A stretch of DNA of 64,000 nt from Acetobacter fallax (GCF_011516735.1 NZ_WOSX01000020.1:1-64000), one strand, 5' to 3'. Shown: positions 52,002-62,158, counted from the stretch's first letter. Program-made: numbers and translations. The notes: a model not told the origin generated them from the sequence alone.

Positions 52002-52952
52002 ATGAAACACTTCGCCATTCATCCCCGCAGGCCGTCGCGACACCGTTACCGCCTGTCAGCCATAGCGTCCCTCGGTCTCTGCGCCGCCGGGCCTCTCGCG
52101 CCATCCATCCTGCACGCGGCCCCGGCTCCCGCCGCCTGCGCACGGATCGCCCATAGCGACCAGAGCAGCGCTCAGGGACAAACCGTCCTTGAGCATATCA
52201 CGGTCACCGCAGGCTCAGGTGGGGGCGTGCTCAAAGCAACCCGCCAGACCTTCGCAGGCGCGGCCCCCGATGCCAGCCTGGACCTCGCCGATGCCGCCTC
52301 AGTGCTGCTGCTGGCCGCTTTCACGGGCTATCACAATGCCGCCTGCTCCGCCTGGCTCGAAACCGAAGGTAAAGCCGCTCAGGCCGCGCTCGCTTCCGGT
52401 CACAGCCTGGACATGAGCTGGAGCGGCGCCAGCATCCAGCACAAATCTCTCCATATCGGCATCGACACCGCACACCTCGCCCTTAAAAACGGCAGCCCGG
52501 ACGCCAATGCCACCCTGTCCTTCAGTGGTGTCACCGTCAGCGGCGTCACCGCCCCCACCCTCATGCCGTCCAGCGCCAACGCCAGCTTCACCCTGCCACA
52601 AAGCGAACTCGCTTCGCTCATGGCCGCGACTGCCGGAAAAGCGACCAGCCTGCCCGCCGTTCACGTGACAATCCATTCACTGACCGCCCGGCGCGACACC
52701 ATCGAACTCTCCGGAAACGGTCACGCCACTCTCACAGGGGAAACCGGCAGTACATCCGCCGGCGGCCATCTCGAAATCCATGACATCAGTGCCCTGATCG
52801 ATCACGCCCGTCAGGAAAATCAGATGAAAGTGGCAGCCGCTCTCATCATCGCCCGCATGGTCAGCCACAGCACCAGTGATGGTAACGCCTGGGATACGAC
52901 ATGGGCGGGCGGTGTCCTCACCGTCAATGGCGTCCCTCTCCCGCTGAAATAA
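52002..52952 (+). CDS. Exported DUF2125-like protein
   Basis: 316 residues. A basic N-terminus and hydrophobic segment (RLSAIASLGLCAAGPLAPSILHAAPA) form a signal peptide. The mature part is repetitive beta (LTARRDTIELSGNGHATLTGETGS), then a helix RQENQMKVAAALIIARMV, and it ends GVLTVNGVPLPLK, close to DUF2125 C-termini. Function unknown; likely periplasmic. The family call is by eye and moderate. Confidence 0.6.
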   Translation: MKHFAIHPRRPSRHRYRLSAIASLGLCAAGPLAPSILHAAPAPAACARIAHSDQSSAQGQTVLEHITVTAGSGGGVLKATRQTFAGAAPDASLDLADAASVLLLAAFTGYHNAACSAWLETEGKAAQAALASGHSLDMSWSGASIQHKSLHIGIDTAHLALKNGSPDANATLSFSGVTVSGVTAPTLMPSSANASFTLPQSELASLMAATAGKATSLPAVHVTIHSLTARRDTIELSGNGHATLTGETGSTSAGGHLEIHDISALIDHARQENQMKVAAALIIARMVSHSTSDGNAWDTTWAGGVLTVNGVPLPLK

Positions 52953-52960
52953 GAGAGCAC

Positions 52961-53001
52961 CCCGGCGAGGACATGGCTCCAGGCCCCGCGTCCTCGCCGG
53001 G
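52961..53001 (+). other. Strong hairpin after the DUF2125-like gene
   Basis: CCCGGCGAGGAC and GTCCTCGCCGGG pair perfectly over 12 bp with a 17-base loop, 8 bases past the stop codon. No T-run follows, so it may be a 3' stabiliser or part of a factor-dependent terminator. Confidence 0.5.
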
Positions 53002-53139
53002 ACGCCCCGTCAGCGTAATCCGCGCCATTACAAAACGCCCATCCGCGGCAAAATTGCAGCAGGCCACAACCTCGGCCATGCTGCGGCCACAAATCCGGGC
53101 GATTCGATTGCCCTCGCCTTCGTGACAGGAGACCTTCGC

Positions 53140-54021
53140 ATGCGGGCTCGCCACTCTTCCCGGCTTTCCCTTTATACCGCAACCGGCCTCGCTGCCGCTG
53201 CACTGGGTCTGTTCGGCCTGCCAGCACAGAGCCACGCCGCCGCCGAAACGCAGCAGACACTCGTCGATAAAGCCACGCTCGCCGTGCAGGACATTTTTAT
53301 CGGTGCCCAACCCACCGATCGCGTCTATCGCTATCTCGGAAAAGCCCGCGCCATCATGGTCTGCCCATCCGTCTTCCGCATGTCGATCGGCATCGGCGGC
53401 TCAGGTGGCGGCTGTGTCCTGATGTCCAGAGACGCGCGCGGCTCCTGGTCAGATCCGGCTTTTTACAAACTCAGTACGGCATCTGTCGGCTTCCAGCTCG
53501 GCGTGCAGTCCTCCGAGATGATCTTCTTCGTCATGAGCGACCGTGGCCTGCAAGCCCTGCTGGACAGCCAGTTCCAGTTCGGAGCCAACGCCAACGCCTC
53601 CTTCGCGACCATGGGCGGCGGCATCGAAAGCGGCACAGCAGGCCGCAGCAACACCGACATCATGGCCATCCAGAAGTCGGAAGGCCTCTTCGCCGGCGCC
53701 TCTCTCGGCGGAACCAAGCTGACCGTCGACAGCGATGCCAACCGCGCCTATTACAACCAGATCGTCGGCCCGACAGAGATCGTCATCTCAATGCGCGTCA
53801 ACAACACCAGCGCCGATCCGCTCCGCGAAATCCTGACCCGTTACAGCGCCACAGCCACGTCAGCCGCCGCAACAGCGGCAACCACCTCTGCTGGCACGGG
53901 CAACGGCACAACCACCGACGCTGTCGACGGACCGACCACACTCACACCATCCGCCTCGTCCGGTTCAGGTGCCATCCAGTCCCAGTCACTCCCCCCCGTT
54001 ACCTCAGGCAAGCATTACTAA
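53140..54021 (+). CDS. SYLF (Ysc84) domain lipid-binding protein
   Basis: 293 residues. A signal peptide (ATGLAAAALGLFGLPAQSHAA) is followed by a SYLF domain at about 40-235: AVQDIFIGAQPTDRVYRYLGKARAIMVCPS, GSGGGCVLMSRDARGSWSDPAFYKLSTASVGFQLGVQSSEMIFFVMS and GLFAGASLGGTKLTVDSDANRAYY. The Thr/Ala/Ser-rich tail is low complexity. SYLF domains bind phosphoinositides in eukaryotes; bacterial exported forms are poorly known and probably bind envelope lipids. AGGAG 9 bases before ATG 53140 fixes the start over an upstream GTG. Confidence 0.88.
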   Translation: MRARHSSRLSLYTATGLAAAALGLFGLPAQSHAAAETQQTLVDKATLAVQDIFIGAQPTDRVYRYLGKARAIMVCPSVFRMSIGIGGSGGGCVLMSRDARGSWSDPAFYKLSTASVGFQLGVQSSEMIFFVMSDRGLQALLDSQFQFGANANASFATMGGGIESGTAGRSNTDIMAIQKSEGLFAGASLGGTKLTVDSDANRAYYNQIVGPTEIVISMRVNNTSADPLREILTRYSATATSAAATAATTSAGTGNGTTTDAVDGPTTLTPSASSGSGAIQSQSLPPVTSGKHY

Positions 54022-54104
54022 AACCGTCATTCCGGCTGCCTGAAACGACAGCGTCTCCGGCAGCCCAAAGCCGCCGGGATACTTCACGTCCCGGCCGGCC
54101 TCCG

Positions 54105-55202
54105 CTACGGCCCTCCACCCGGCGCTGGAGCCGCCCCGGCGGCACTCCCCCGCACCTTCCGCAACGCCTCGACATTGTGGTTGTGCTCGTCAAGCGACGC
54201 CGTGAACCGATGCGCCCCGTCGCCGGACGCCACAAAATACAGATCATCGCCCTGCGCCGGATGCGCCACCGCTTCCAGAGAAGCCAGTCCCGGCGAACAG
54301 ATCGGCGCAGGCGGCAGCCCGATCGTCACATACGTATTGTAAGGGCTCTGCGTGGCCATATCCGCATGCGTCAGAGGCCGCCCCAGCCGCCCCGCACCAT
54401 CCGTTAACGCATAAATCGTCGTCGGATCAGCCTGCAACTTCATCCCGAGGCGCAGCCTGTTCAGAAACACACGCGCAACATGCGGCCGTTCTTCTGGCAG
54501 CCCGGTCTCTTTTTCCACAATCGACGCCAGAATCACGAGCTGTTCCGGATCGCGCAACGGCAACGACGGATCACGCCCCTCCCAGACCCGCTCGACCTCC
54601 CGCTGCATCGCCAGTTTCATCCGTCCGACCAGCGCCGCCCGCGCCATGCCACGCAGATAGTAGTAGGTCTGCGGCAGCGTTTCGCCCTCTCCCGGCAACC
54701 CGGCATGTCCGGTCAGCAGCGGCGCTTCATTCACCAGCGCCAGAATCTGCTTCGCCGTCAGCCCCTCGGGAATGGTCATGGGATGCCGCACCGGCTGCCC
54801 GTGTCGCAGCACATTCAGAATGTCCCGCATCGACGCAAACGCCGGAAACTGCAATTCCGCCGCATGAAGCTGCCCGTCATGCCGCGTCAGCAGAATAGCA
54901 GCACGAAACACGTCGACATCGACAGGATTGTCCCGCAATACCCCGCCCCGCTGCAACGCCGCGATCGTGCTGGCATATCCGCCTGGCGGAATGACCAGAG
55001 GCGTCGTCGCAGGCAATGGTCCCGGAGTCGTATAACGCCAGTACCCGGCCCCTGCGCCCGCGCCCGCCAGGACACCACAGCCCAGAACACCCGCGATAAC
55101 GGTCCGCCACAGCCTGCGCCGTGGCTTCTCTGCCAGTCGTTGTTTCGCCGGCTGCTGCTTCGCTGGTCGCGATTTTTTCTTCACCGGGGCCTCAGACGTC
55201 AA
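54105..55202 (-). CDS. mltG: Endolytic murein transglycosylase
   Basis: 365 residues. A Lys/Arg-rich cytoplasmic tail (KKKSRPAKQQPAKQRLAEKPRRR) leads to one membrane span (TVIAGVLGCGVLAGAGAGAGYW). The YceG/MltG domain follows with TIPEGLTAKQILALV, the catalytic Glu in LASIVEKETGLPEER near 229, LQADPTTIYAL, and SPYNTYVTIGLPPAPICSPG. It cuts nascent glycan strands in the periplasm. The frame opens with TTG at 55202, inside the end of the upstream epimerase-like gene; no in-frame ATG lies before the basic tail. The C-terminus is Ala/Pro/Gly-rich. Confidence 0.92.
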   Translation of the reverse strand: MTSEAPVKKKSRPAKQQPAKQRLAEKPRRRLWRTVIAGVLGCGVLAGAGAGAGYWRYTTPGPLPATTPLVIPPGGYASTIAALQRGGVLRDNPVDVDVFRAAILLTRHDGQLHAAELQFPAFASMRDILNVLRHGQPVRHPMTIPEGLTAKQILALVNEAPLLTGHAGLPGEGETLPQTYYYLRGMARAALVGRMKLAMQREVERVWEGRDPSLPLRDPEQLVILASIVEKETGLPEERPHVARVFLNRLRLGMKLQADPTTIYALTDGAGRLGRPLTHADMATQSPYNTYVTIGLPPAPICSPGLASLEAVAHPAQGDDLYFVASGDGAHRFTASLDEHNHNVEALRKVRGSAAGAAPAPGGGP

Positions 55203-56070
55203 CCACCTTCACTGACCAGTGCGCTTCCCATTCCTGCCCGGACTGAAGATGAACCAGACCCGGCTTGTCACGAAACTCGCCGCTGAATCCCTGCGGTGTC
55301 GCAAGACCATGCCAGGGTTCAATGCACAGGAAAGGCGCGCCCGGTTTCGTCCACACGCCCAGTTCCGGAAATCCCTGCCAGGACACACGCAATCCACTCG
55401 CTCCAGGCCGTCCGAAAACGACAGAACGACTTCTGATCCGGTCAAAAATCACCGCATCATCAACAAAGAGAGAGTCATCCAGCAACAGCTCGCGCCCCCG
55501 CACCGGCGTTGGATAAGCCGCCGCCGCCAGCAGTCCCCCTGAAACCCTGCGAACAGGCTCCGGCTCAGCTTCTTCAAAAATCAGCCGATACTCTTCCCGA
55601 ACGTCACCCTCATGCAACGGCCAGCGAAACGCCGGATGCGCGCCCAGAGAGGCATGCAGCACCCTGCGGTCATCCGGATTCCGCAGCGTGTAGCGAACCG
55701 TCAGCTCCCCGTCGGCAACCGTGTAGGCAATCCACAGCCGAAACCGGAACGGAAACACCGCCAGACTTGCATCATCCTCATGCAATTCCAGCACACAGCC
55801 ATTGTCGGATGTCTCAAGCAACCGAAAGACCCGGTCACGCGCAAAACCATGCTGCGTCAGATGATACCGCGTCCCGTCGATCGTCGCGGTATCGTCAGGC
55901 AGACGTCCCACAATCGGAAACAGCACCGGGGACTGACGACGCCACTCCGGCCCCGCATCCCAGAGCAGATCCGTGCCGTCATCCCGCGTCAGCGAGACCA
56001 GCTCAGCCCCCCTGACCGAAACCGCCGCTCTCAGCGAGGCATCACCAAATGCATGAATCTCTGTGCCCAT
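55192..56070 (-). CDS. Aldose 1-epimerase family protein
   Basis: 292 residues. The galactose-mutarotase fold with LLWDAGPEWRRQSPVLFPIVGRLPDD near 35-60, HGFARDRVFRL, SLGAHPAFRWPL near 141-152 and the C-terminal PFLCIEPWHGLATP near 251-264, which places catalytic His and Glu. It is of the LacX-like subgroup, which may act on sugars or sugar phosphates not yet known. GGAGGG before the ATG fixes the start. Its end overlaps mltG by 11 bases. Confidence 0.88.
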   Translation of the reverse strand: MGTEIHAFGDASLRAAVSVRGAELVSLTRDDGTDLLWDAGPEWRRQSPVLFPIVGRLPDDTATIDGTRYHLTQHGFARDRVFRLLETSDNGCVLELHEDDASLAVFPFRFRLWIAYTVADGELTVRYTLRNPDDRRVLHASLGAHPAFRWPLHEGDVREEYRLIFEEAEPEPVRRVSGGLLAAAAYPTPVRGRELLLDDSLFVDDAVIFDRIRSRSVVFGRPGASGLRVSWQGFPELGVWTKPGAPFLCIEPWHGLATPQGFSGEFRDKPGLVHLQSGQEWEAHWSVKVVDV

Positions 56071-56219
56071 AACGGTCCCTCCGGAGCATCAATCCGGAAA
56101 CCTGTATGGAACATCCACCGCAGATCGTAAAACCCACCCACGGAAAATTCAGAAGCATCAGCTCCACACCCGGAGCCCGGATCACCGACACGCGGAACCG
56201 GATACCGAAAATAACCCCC

Positions 56220-58550
56220 TCAGTCGTCCGCCAGTCTGTCACGCGGATGCGGCGGCAGCGCTGCCCGAATGCCCACATCCCCCGCCTTGGAACCACGCCC
56301 CGAAAGCGACGGATGCGTCATGAACCATTCATGCGCCGAAAACGGCTTCGAACCCGGGTCCAGACGCCGGTAACGCCCCGTCCGCTCCAGAACCCACGAG
56401 TTCAGATTGTCCTTCAGATCCGTCACCATAATCTGATCCAGAACCTGCGCATGAACCGTCGCATTGGTGATCGGCACCAGACTCTCCACCCGCCAGTCCA
56501 TGTTCCGCGTCATCCAGTCCGCGGACGAGATAAACACCTTCGCGGACCGGGACGGCAGCCTGTGCCCGTTCCCGAATGCATAAATCCGCGCATGTTCCAG
56601 AAACCGCCCGACAATCGACTTGATCCGGATGTTCTCCGACAGCCCTGGCACCCCCGGCCGCAGGCAGCACATGCCCCGCACAACGCCCATGATCTTCACA
56701 CCGGCGCAGGACGCCTCATACAGCTTGTCGATCAGTTCCGGATCAACCAGCGCATTCATCTTCAGCCAGATCAGCCCCGGCTTCCCTGCCCGGACAAACG
56801 CGATCTCGTTATCAATCAGCGCCTCAAGCGTCTTGCGGCAGGTCAGCGGCGAAAACGCAATCGCCTCCATCTTCGAAGGCATCGCATAGCCGGTCACATA
56901 ATTGAACAGCCGCGCCGAATCCCGCACCAGCTCCGGATTGCAGGTGAAAAACGACAGATCCGTATAAATCCGCGCCGTAATCGGATGATAATTCCCGGTC
57001 CCGAAATGCGCGTAAGACCGAACCGTATTTCCTTCCCGCCGCACCACCAGACTCAGCTTCGCATGCGTCTTCAGATCCGCGAACCCGAACACCACCTGCA
57101 CGCCGGCCGCCTCCAGCGCCCGCGACAGCCTGATATTCGCCTCCTCATCAAACCGTGCCCGCAACTCAACCATCGCTGTCACGGATTTCCCGGATTCCGC
57201 CGCCTCGATCAGCGCTTTCACAATAGGACTGTCGCGAGACGTCCGGTACAGCGTCTGCTTGATCGCAATCACGTTCGGGTCCAGCGCCGCCTGGCGCAGA
57301 AACTGCACCACCACGTCAAAACTCTCGAACGGATGATGAACAATCAGATCCTTAGCCCGGATCGCCGCAAAACAGTCCCCGCCAAAATCGACAATCCGTT
57401 CGGGAAAGCGCGGCGTGTACGGAGCAAACAGCAGATCCGGCCGGTCATCGACAATCATCTGCTTGAGATCGACCACCCCGATCATGCCGGAATGAACCGA
57501 AACCTCCTCAGGTGGCAGATCCAGCTCATCGACAATCGCCGCCGCCAGCTCCCGCGGAACCCGCGATTCCATGTCCACATGGATCACCACGCCTCGCCGC
57601 CGCTGTTTCAGCGCCGTCTCATAGGAGCGGACCAGATCCTCCGCCTCGTCCTCAAACTCGACATCCGTGTCGCGAATGACACGCAGCATCCCGCCTTCGC
57701 CAATCACCAGCCCCGGATAGAGCCGGTCGATGCAAAGCGTGATCAGATTTTCCAGCAGAACAAATCGTACCACCGGCGGCTTGCCCGGCGGAGACGGCAG
57801 ACGGATGAACCGCTCCACCTGCGCGGGCAGCAAAATCAGCCCGTTCATCACGAACTTGCCCGTGTCCTCGACAATCAGCCGCAAAGCCAGAGCCAGACCC
57901 ATATTCGGGATAAACGGCAACGGATGCGCCGGGTCGACTGCCAGTGGCGTCAGAACCGGGAAAATCCGCTCCATGAAATAATCAGTCAGCCAGGCGCAGT
58001 CAGCATCATCAAGCTGCTCCAGCCCGCAAAGCACCACACCCGCACCGGCCAGAAGCTCGCGCAGATGCGTCCAGATCCGCTGTTGCTCCCGAAGAAGCTG
58101 CGCCGAACGCTCACGCACCGCCGCAAGCTGCAATGCCGGCGTCAGACCATCCGGAGAGAGTGAAACCAGCCCTTCCCGCACCTGCCCGACAAGTCCGGCC
58201 ACACGCACGGAATAAAATTCATCAAGATTGGCCGCGCTGATCGACAGAAACCGCAGACGCTCCAGCAGCGGATTGCGAACATTGTCCGCCTCTTCCACCA
58301 CGCGCTGATTAAACGCCAGCCAGGAAAGCTCCCGGTTGATAAACCGGTCAGACGAAGAGGCATCAATAACATGCCCCGCCACATCTCTGGCCCGAACTGC
58401 CGCCAGAGCCGATCCCGTCCTGCCCGTTTTCCTGTCAGCAGACGCCGCCGCGTTCCTTGCCGACCGGGACGATGACCGTGCCGCCTCATCCGTCGTGCCT
58501 TTTACCCTGCGTCCCGTCCCGCGCGTCCTGCCGCCTTCACTCCCAGCCAA
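56220..58550 (-). CDS. ppk: Polyphosphate kinase 1
   Basis: 776 residues. After a basic Ser/Arg-rich extension of about 60 residues come the PPK1 domains: [41 protein letters not shown], then [34 protein letters not shown], the phosphorylated His in [13 protein letters not shown] near 497, and [23 protein letters not shown]. It makes polyphosphate from ATP. The start codon is TTG with GGAGAG 7 bases before it, which supports this unusual start; a shorter protein beginning at a later codon is the alternative. The companion ppx is not adjacent. Confidence 0.95.
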   Translation of the reverse strand: MAGSEGGRTRGTGRRVKGTTDEAARSSSRSARNAAASADRKTGRTGSALAAVRARDVAGHVIDASSSDRFINRELSWLAFNQRVVEEADNVRNPLLERLRFLSISAANLDEFYSVRVAGLVGQVREGLVSLSPDGLTPALQLAAVRERSAQLLREQQRIWTHLRELLAGAGVVLCGLEQLDDADCAWLTDYFMERIFPVLTPLAVDPAHPLPFIPNMGLALALRLIVEDTGKFVMNGLILLPAQVERFIRLPSPPGKPPVVRFVLLENLITLCIDRLYPGLVIGEGGMLRVIRDTDVEFEDEAEDLVRSYETALKQRRRGVVIHVDMESRVPRELAAAIVDELDLPPEEVSVHSGMIGVVDLKQMIVDDRPDLLFAPYTPRFPERIVDFGGDCFAAIRAKDLIVHHPFESFDVVVQFLRQAALDPNVIAIKQTLYRTSRDSPIVKALIEAAESGKSVTAMVELRARFDEEANIRLSRALEAAGVQVVFGFADLKTHAKLSLVVRREGNTVRSYAHFGTGNYHPITARIYTDLSFFTCNPELVRDSARLFNYVTGYAMPSKMEAIAFSPLTCRKTLEALIDNEIAFVRAGKPGLIWLKMNALVDPELIDKLYEASCAGVKIMGVVRGMCCLRPGVPGLSENIRIKSIVGRFLEHARIYAFGNGHRLPSRSAKVFISSADWMTRNMDWRVESLVPITNATVHAQVLDQIMVTDLKDNLNSWVLERTGRYRRLDPGSKPFSAHEWFMTHPSLSGRGSKAGDVGIRAALPPHPRDRLADD

Positions 58551-58775
58551 TGATCTCTCTCCAGTCCGTCCTGCCCGGGTTCACAGCCCGCGCTTATTCA
58601 GAGTTACCGTACGCCGGCACGCTCCTGCTGTCATATGACATTTTTTTTGTCCGGCCCCTGTCAGACAGATCAGCCTGAACCGGATCGACTCCCGGAATCG
58701 TGTCGCCACGCCACAGTCTTGCCGCCTGCACCTTCCCTTTTTCCCCTCATGGGAAAAGTGGGAGGCTTTGTGAGT

Positions 58776-59217
58776 GTCGCGTATTTATCTGTTATTTTTC
58801 AAATGATAGGAAGAATTTCAGACTCTGCCCGCACCCGGCAGGAACCACAGGCCCCTGTACCCGATCTGTTCATAATAATACCGGAGGGTCTGGCCTTTGA
58901 CCTGTGTGAGACTGGCAGGGACAGGGCTCTGCCCTGAAACCCGGCAAAGGTCCGCCTTTGCAAACCGTTTTATGATCAGCAAACCGGGATGCAGGGGCCT
59001 GCCGGGTCCGGGCAGAGCCCGGATACTCTCATCCACAGGTCAATCTTCACAATCTCCGGCATGAATGGTTTCTCAAGGCTCTGGCAGCGTTCGATGCTGG
59101 CGCTTCCTGTGATGACCACCAAAGATCGCAGCCCCCCTGAACCGGCTCATGACTCAACAGGTCGGGCCGAAGGGGGTCTGTGACCCCTTCCAGGTCCGGG
59201 CAGAGCCCCGGTCTTCC
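58776..59217. repeat. Hairpin-rich dispersed repeat cluster, copies 4a/4b/4c
   Basis: It occupies most of the 763-base gap between ppk and hda. Copy 4a (58776-58870) is the left end in direct orientation (TATCTGTTATTTTTCAAATGA). Copy 4b (about 58918-59023) is the centre and left end inverted: CAGGGCTCTGCCCTG, CAAAGGTCCGCCTTTG, then GGGCCTGCCGGGTCCGGGC. Copy 4c (about 59155-59217) is a right end (CAACAGGTCGGGCCGAAGG, a variable hairpin GGGGTCTGTGACCCC, then GGTCCGGGCAGAGCCCCGG). The arrangement suggests repeated insertion or recombination. No gene is seen in the gap. Confidence 0.75.
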
Positions 59218-59313
59218 GCCAGCCGTCTGAAAAATCACCGGGCAGTACCTGACGCGATCAGAGCCAGGCGGAACGAAAATCTTACGTCCACCACCGACCC
59301 CGCTTCGTTGCCG

Positions 59314-60093
59314 TTACTCCCCGCAGCCGGACATCTCCGCCAGCACCCGCGCCGCACCCGACCGGTCCAGCGGCGCGCCGGACACCAGAGTCGCCGCATC
59401 AATCCGCGCGACAACCTCCTGAACGGCCCGTGCCTCACGCGGCAACCGATGCAGCAGCCATTCCGTCACCGACCGCGACACCACAAGCTGCCGCTCCGCC
59501 AGCAACCGCAACATCAGCCGAAGCAGCAACGCATCCTCCGCCGGCCGCAACTCCACAGCCATCGTCGCCCTCAGCCGGCTCTGCAGATCCGGCAGCGACA
59601 CCGTCCAGCGGCCCGGAGGCAGCCGCGCCGCCATCAGCAACGGCACATGCCGCTCCCGCGCCATATTCACGGTCCGCAGCAGAGCGAGTTCATCGATCTC
59701 CCGTGTCGGCACGGAATCAAGCGCCAGAGCCACCGGCTCACGCTCCATCAGCCCGGCCGCATCAGGCAGCCCTGCCTCGCACCCGACAACCAGAGCCCCG
59801 CGCCGCGCCGCCCAGGCACGAAGCAGATGTGTCTTCCCGCGACCAGCCCCGCCCCACAGCACCAGCCGCCCGTCAGACCAGGAATGCACCGCATCCCCGG
59901 AAAACAGCCAGGCCCGCGCCGCCGCATTCGAACGGGCCGCCACAAATCCCATCTCGTCAAAACGGGGCTGATGCGCGAACGCAAAGGCAATCTGCCCCTC
60001 CGCCGCGACAGCGCGGCCAGCACCGCTCACGTCCGCCACATCAGGGACATGCACATCGTCAGACCATTCCGGATCGCAAACCTGTTCAGTCAC
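59314..60093 (-). CDS. hda: DnaA-like regulatory inactivator (Hda/HdaA)
   Basis: 259 residues with a GTG start. A DnaA-type AAA+ domain without the C-terminal DNA-binding domain: QIAFAFAHQPRFDEMGFVAARSNAAARAWL near 34-63, Walker A GGAGRGKTHLL near 80-90, ALALDSV as a reduced Walker B, and LLMAARLPPGRWTVSLPDLQSRL near 150-170 (sensor and box VII region). HdaA with the beta clamp promotes hydrolysis of DnaA-ATP and limits initiation. It is divergent from purM, as is common in Alphaproteobacteria. Confidence 0.88.
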   Translation of the reverse strand: MTEQVCDPEWSDDVHVPDVADVSGAGRAVAAEGQIAFAFAHQPRFDEMGFVAARSNAAARAWLFSGDAVHSWSDGRLVLWGGAGRGKTHLLRAWAARRGALVVGCEAGLPDAAGLMEREPVALALDSVPTREIDELALLRTVNMARERHVPLLMAARLPPGRWTVSLPDLQSRLRATMAVELRPAEDALLLRLMLRLLAERQLVVSRSVTEWLLHRLPREARAVQEVVARIDAATLVSGAPLDRSGAARVLAEMSGCGE

Positions 60094-60203
60094 CGCTATG
60101 CGCGCCGCCCCACCTGCCGTAAAGGAAACCGGAACCCTGTTACCTCAAACGCCACGGATGTTCGACCACCCATCGGGCATCCCCAGACAAGACGAGCAGA
60201 GCA

Positions 60204-61286
60204 ATGAGCAACTCCACACCTGACACCCGGACCGAGGGTCTCACCTACCGTGAAGCCGGTGTGGACATCGAAGCCGGAGACGCCCTCGTCGAAGCCATCA
60301 AACCCGCGGCAAAAGCCACAACCCGCAGCGGCGTCATGGGGGGGCTCGGCGGTTTCGGAGCCCTGTTCGATCTCAAAGCCGCGGGCTTCACCGATCCCGT
60401 GCTCGTCTCCTGCACCGATGGCGTCGGCACCAAACTGAACCTCGCCATCGACAGCGGCCTGCACGACACCGTCGGCATCGACCTCGTCGCCATGTGCGTG
60501 AACGACCTTGTCGTCCAGGGGGCCGAACCCCTGTTCTTTCTTGATTACTTCGCCACCGGAAAACTCGCCGTCGAAGACGCCACCAAAGTCGTGCGCGGCA
60601 TCGCCGAAGGCTGCCGCCTCTCCGGCTGCGCCCTGGTCGGTGGCGAAACCGCCGAAATGCCAGGCATGTACGCCGCCGGCCACTATGACCTCGCCGGCTT
60701 CTCCGTCGGCGCCGCCGAGCGCAACAGCCTCCTGCCCGGCACCATCAGCCCTGGCGACGCGCTGATCGGCCTCCCCGCCAGCGGCGTCCATTCCAACGGC
60801 TTCTCCCTCGTCCGCCGCATCCTGGAAACCGCCGGCCTCAAACTCTCCGACGCCGCCCCGTTCGCCCCGGACCAGACCCTCGCGGAAGCGCTGATGACGC
60901 CAACCCGCCTCTACGTGCAGCAGGTTCTCACCCTGCACCGTGAAGGCCTGCTCTCCGGCGCCGCCCACATCACCGGCGGCGGCCTCCCCGGAAATCTCCC
61001 CCGCGTGCTGCCTCAGGGCACGAAAGCAGTCATCGATCAGACATGGACACCGCTCCCCGTCTTCCGCTGGCTCGCGGCAACCGGAAACGTCGCGCCTGAA
61101 GAAATGCTCCGTGTCTTCAACAGCGGCATCGGCATGATCCTCATCACGCCGAAACCGGAAGAAACCCTCGCCCGCCTCAAAACCCTTGGCGAAACCCCGA
61201 TCCCCCTCGGTCGCATCGAAATCGCCACAAATGGCGCGGCGCCCATTCTCGACATGACCACACTTCCTGATTTCGCCTGGCCCTGA
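60204..61286 (+). CDS. purM: Phosphoribosylformylglycinamidine cyclo-ligase
   Basis: 360 residues. [20 protein letters not shown] opens the protein, followed by [60 protein letters not shown], and in the C-terminal half [15 protein letters not shown] and [10 protein letters not shown]. It makes aminoimidazole ribonucleotide in purine synthesis. purN follows on the same strand after 172 bases, the usual pairing. Confidence 0.96.
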   Translation: MSNSTPDTRTEGLTYREAGVDIEAGDALVEAIKPAAKATTRSGVMGGLGGFGALFDLKAAGFTDPVLVSCTDGVGTKLNLAIDSGLHDTVGIDLVAMCVNDLVVQGAEPLFFLDYFATGKLAVEDATKVVRGIAEGCRLSGCALVGGETAEMPGMYAAGHYDLAGFSVGAAERNSLLPGTISPGDALIGLPASGVHSNGFSLVRRILETAGLKLSDAAPFAPDQTLAEALMTPTRLYVQQVLTLHREGLLSGAAHITGGGLPGNLPRVLPQGTKAVIDQTWTPLPVFRWLAATGNVAPEEMLRVFNSGIGMILITPKPEETLARLKTLGETPIPLGRIEIATNGAAPILDMTTLPDFAWP

Positions 61287-61335
61287 TCACAGGCCGGGTT
61301 TCTCACTCAGTCTGTAAGAAAGTCATCGTAACAAT

Positions 61336-61358
61336 CTGATAATAAAATATTTTATCAG
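61336..61358. promoter_or_regulatory. AT-rich palindrome between purM and purN
   Basis: CTGATAA and TTTATCAG-type arms surround AAATATTT, giving a nearly symmetric 23-base palindrome in a gap that is far richer in A and T than the genes. It lies about 100 bases before purN. It could be a regulator site or part of a purN promoter; a partial copy (TGATTATAAAA) lies at about 61405. Confidence 0.35.
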
Positions 61359-61458
61359 TTCAGTTCACACGTAACGTGATCTGGCAGAATCCATCCACAA
61401 TCAACTGATTATAAAACATTCCCACAGACAAAAGCCCCGCCTTAGGAAGCAGTATTCA

Positions 61459-62103
61459 GTGACCGCGCCGAGCCCGAACAAAACCCGCATCGCCATCCTC
61501 ATCAGCGGCCGTGGCAGCAACATGCGCTCCCTCATCGCCGCCTGCGCGGAACCCGGTTTCCCGGCAACCATCGCGCTCGTGCTGAGCAACAAAGAGGACG
61601 CTCCCGGCCTCATATACGCCCGCGAAGCCGGCCTCCAGGCCATCGCCATCCCGCATAAACCGTACGGCAAAGACCGCGAAACCCACGAGCGCGCCGTCAA
61701 TAAGGCCCTGACCGGCGCAGGCGTCGAATTCGTCTGCCTCGCCGGATACATGCGCCTGCTCACGCCGTATTTCACCGATAGCTGGGCCGGACGGATGATC
61801 AACATCCACCCCAGCCTCCTCCCGCTCTTCCCCGGCACACACACGCACGAACGCGCTCTCGAAGCCGGCCTCCGCATCCATGGCTGCACCGTCCACCACG
61901 TCACCGCCGGAATGGATGAGGGACCTGTCATCGCCCAGGCCGCCGTCCCGGTCTTCCCTCAGACCGATACACCCGACATCCTCGCCGCCCGCGTGCTCGC
62001 GCAGGAACACATCCTCTATCCGGCCGCCCTGCGCCACGTCCTCTCAGGCGAACAGCCGGAAGACAGTCCCCGAAACACTTCGGCCGCCCTCATCGTCGTC
62101 TGA
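61459..62103 (+). CDS. purN: Phosphoribosylglycinamide formyltransferase
   Basis: 214 residues with a GTG start and TAGGAAG about 9 bases before it. RIAILISGRGSNMRSLI near 10-26, FVCLAGYMRLL, INIHPSLLPLFPGTHTHERALEAG near 116-139 with the catalytic Asn and His, and GCTVHHVTAGMDEGPVIAQAAVPV with the catalytic Asp. It adds a formyl group from 10-formyl-THF in purine synthesis. Confidence 0.95.
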   Translation: MTAPSPNKTRIAILISGRGSNMRSLIAACAEPGFPATIALVLSNKEDAPGLIYAREAGLQAIAIPHKPYGKDRETHERAVNKALTGAGVEFVCLAGYMRLLTPYFTDSWAGRMINIHPSLLPLFPGTHTHERALEAGLRIHGCTVHHVTAGMDEGPVIAQAAVPVFPQTDTPDILAARVLAQEHILYPAALRHVLSGEQPEDSPRNTSAALIVV

Positions 62104-62158
62104 ACGCCCACAGACCGTCGAAGTCCCGGCGAACACCGGCACTCTCATTCAGTGCTGC

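Noticed and set aside
56106-58163. A 685-codon open frame antisense to ppk
   Set aside because: It is rich in Arg, His, Pro and Gln, has no family features and lies exactly opposite a clear ppk gene. High GC content leaves such antisense frames open by chance.
58818-59036. Short frames inside the hairpin-rich repeats that look alike between loci
   Set aside because: Their similarity comes from the repeat DNA itself; composition and lack of ribosome sites argue against real proteins, though such frames are easily annotated as hypothetical.
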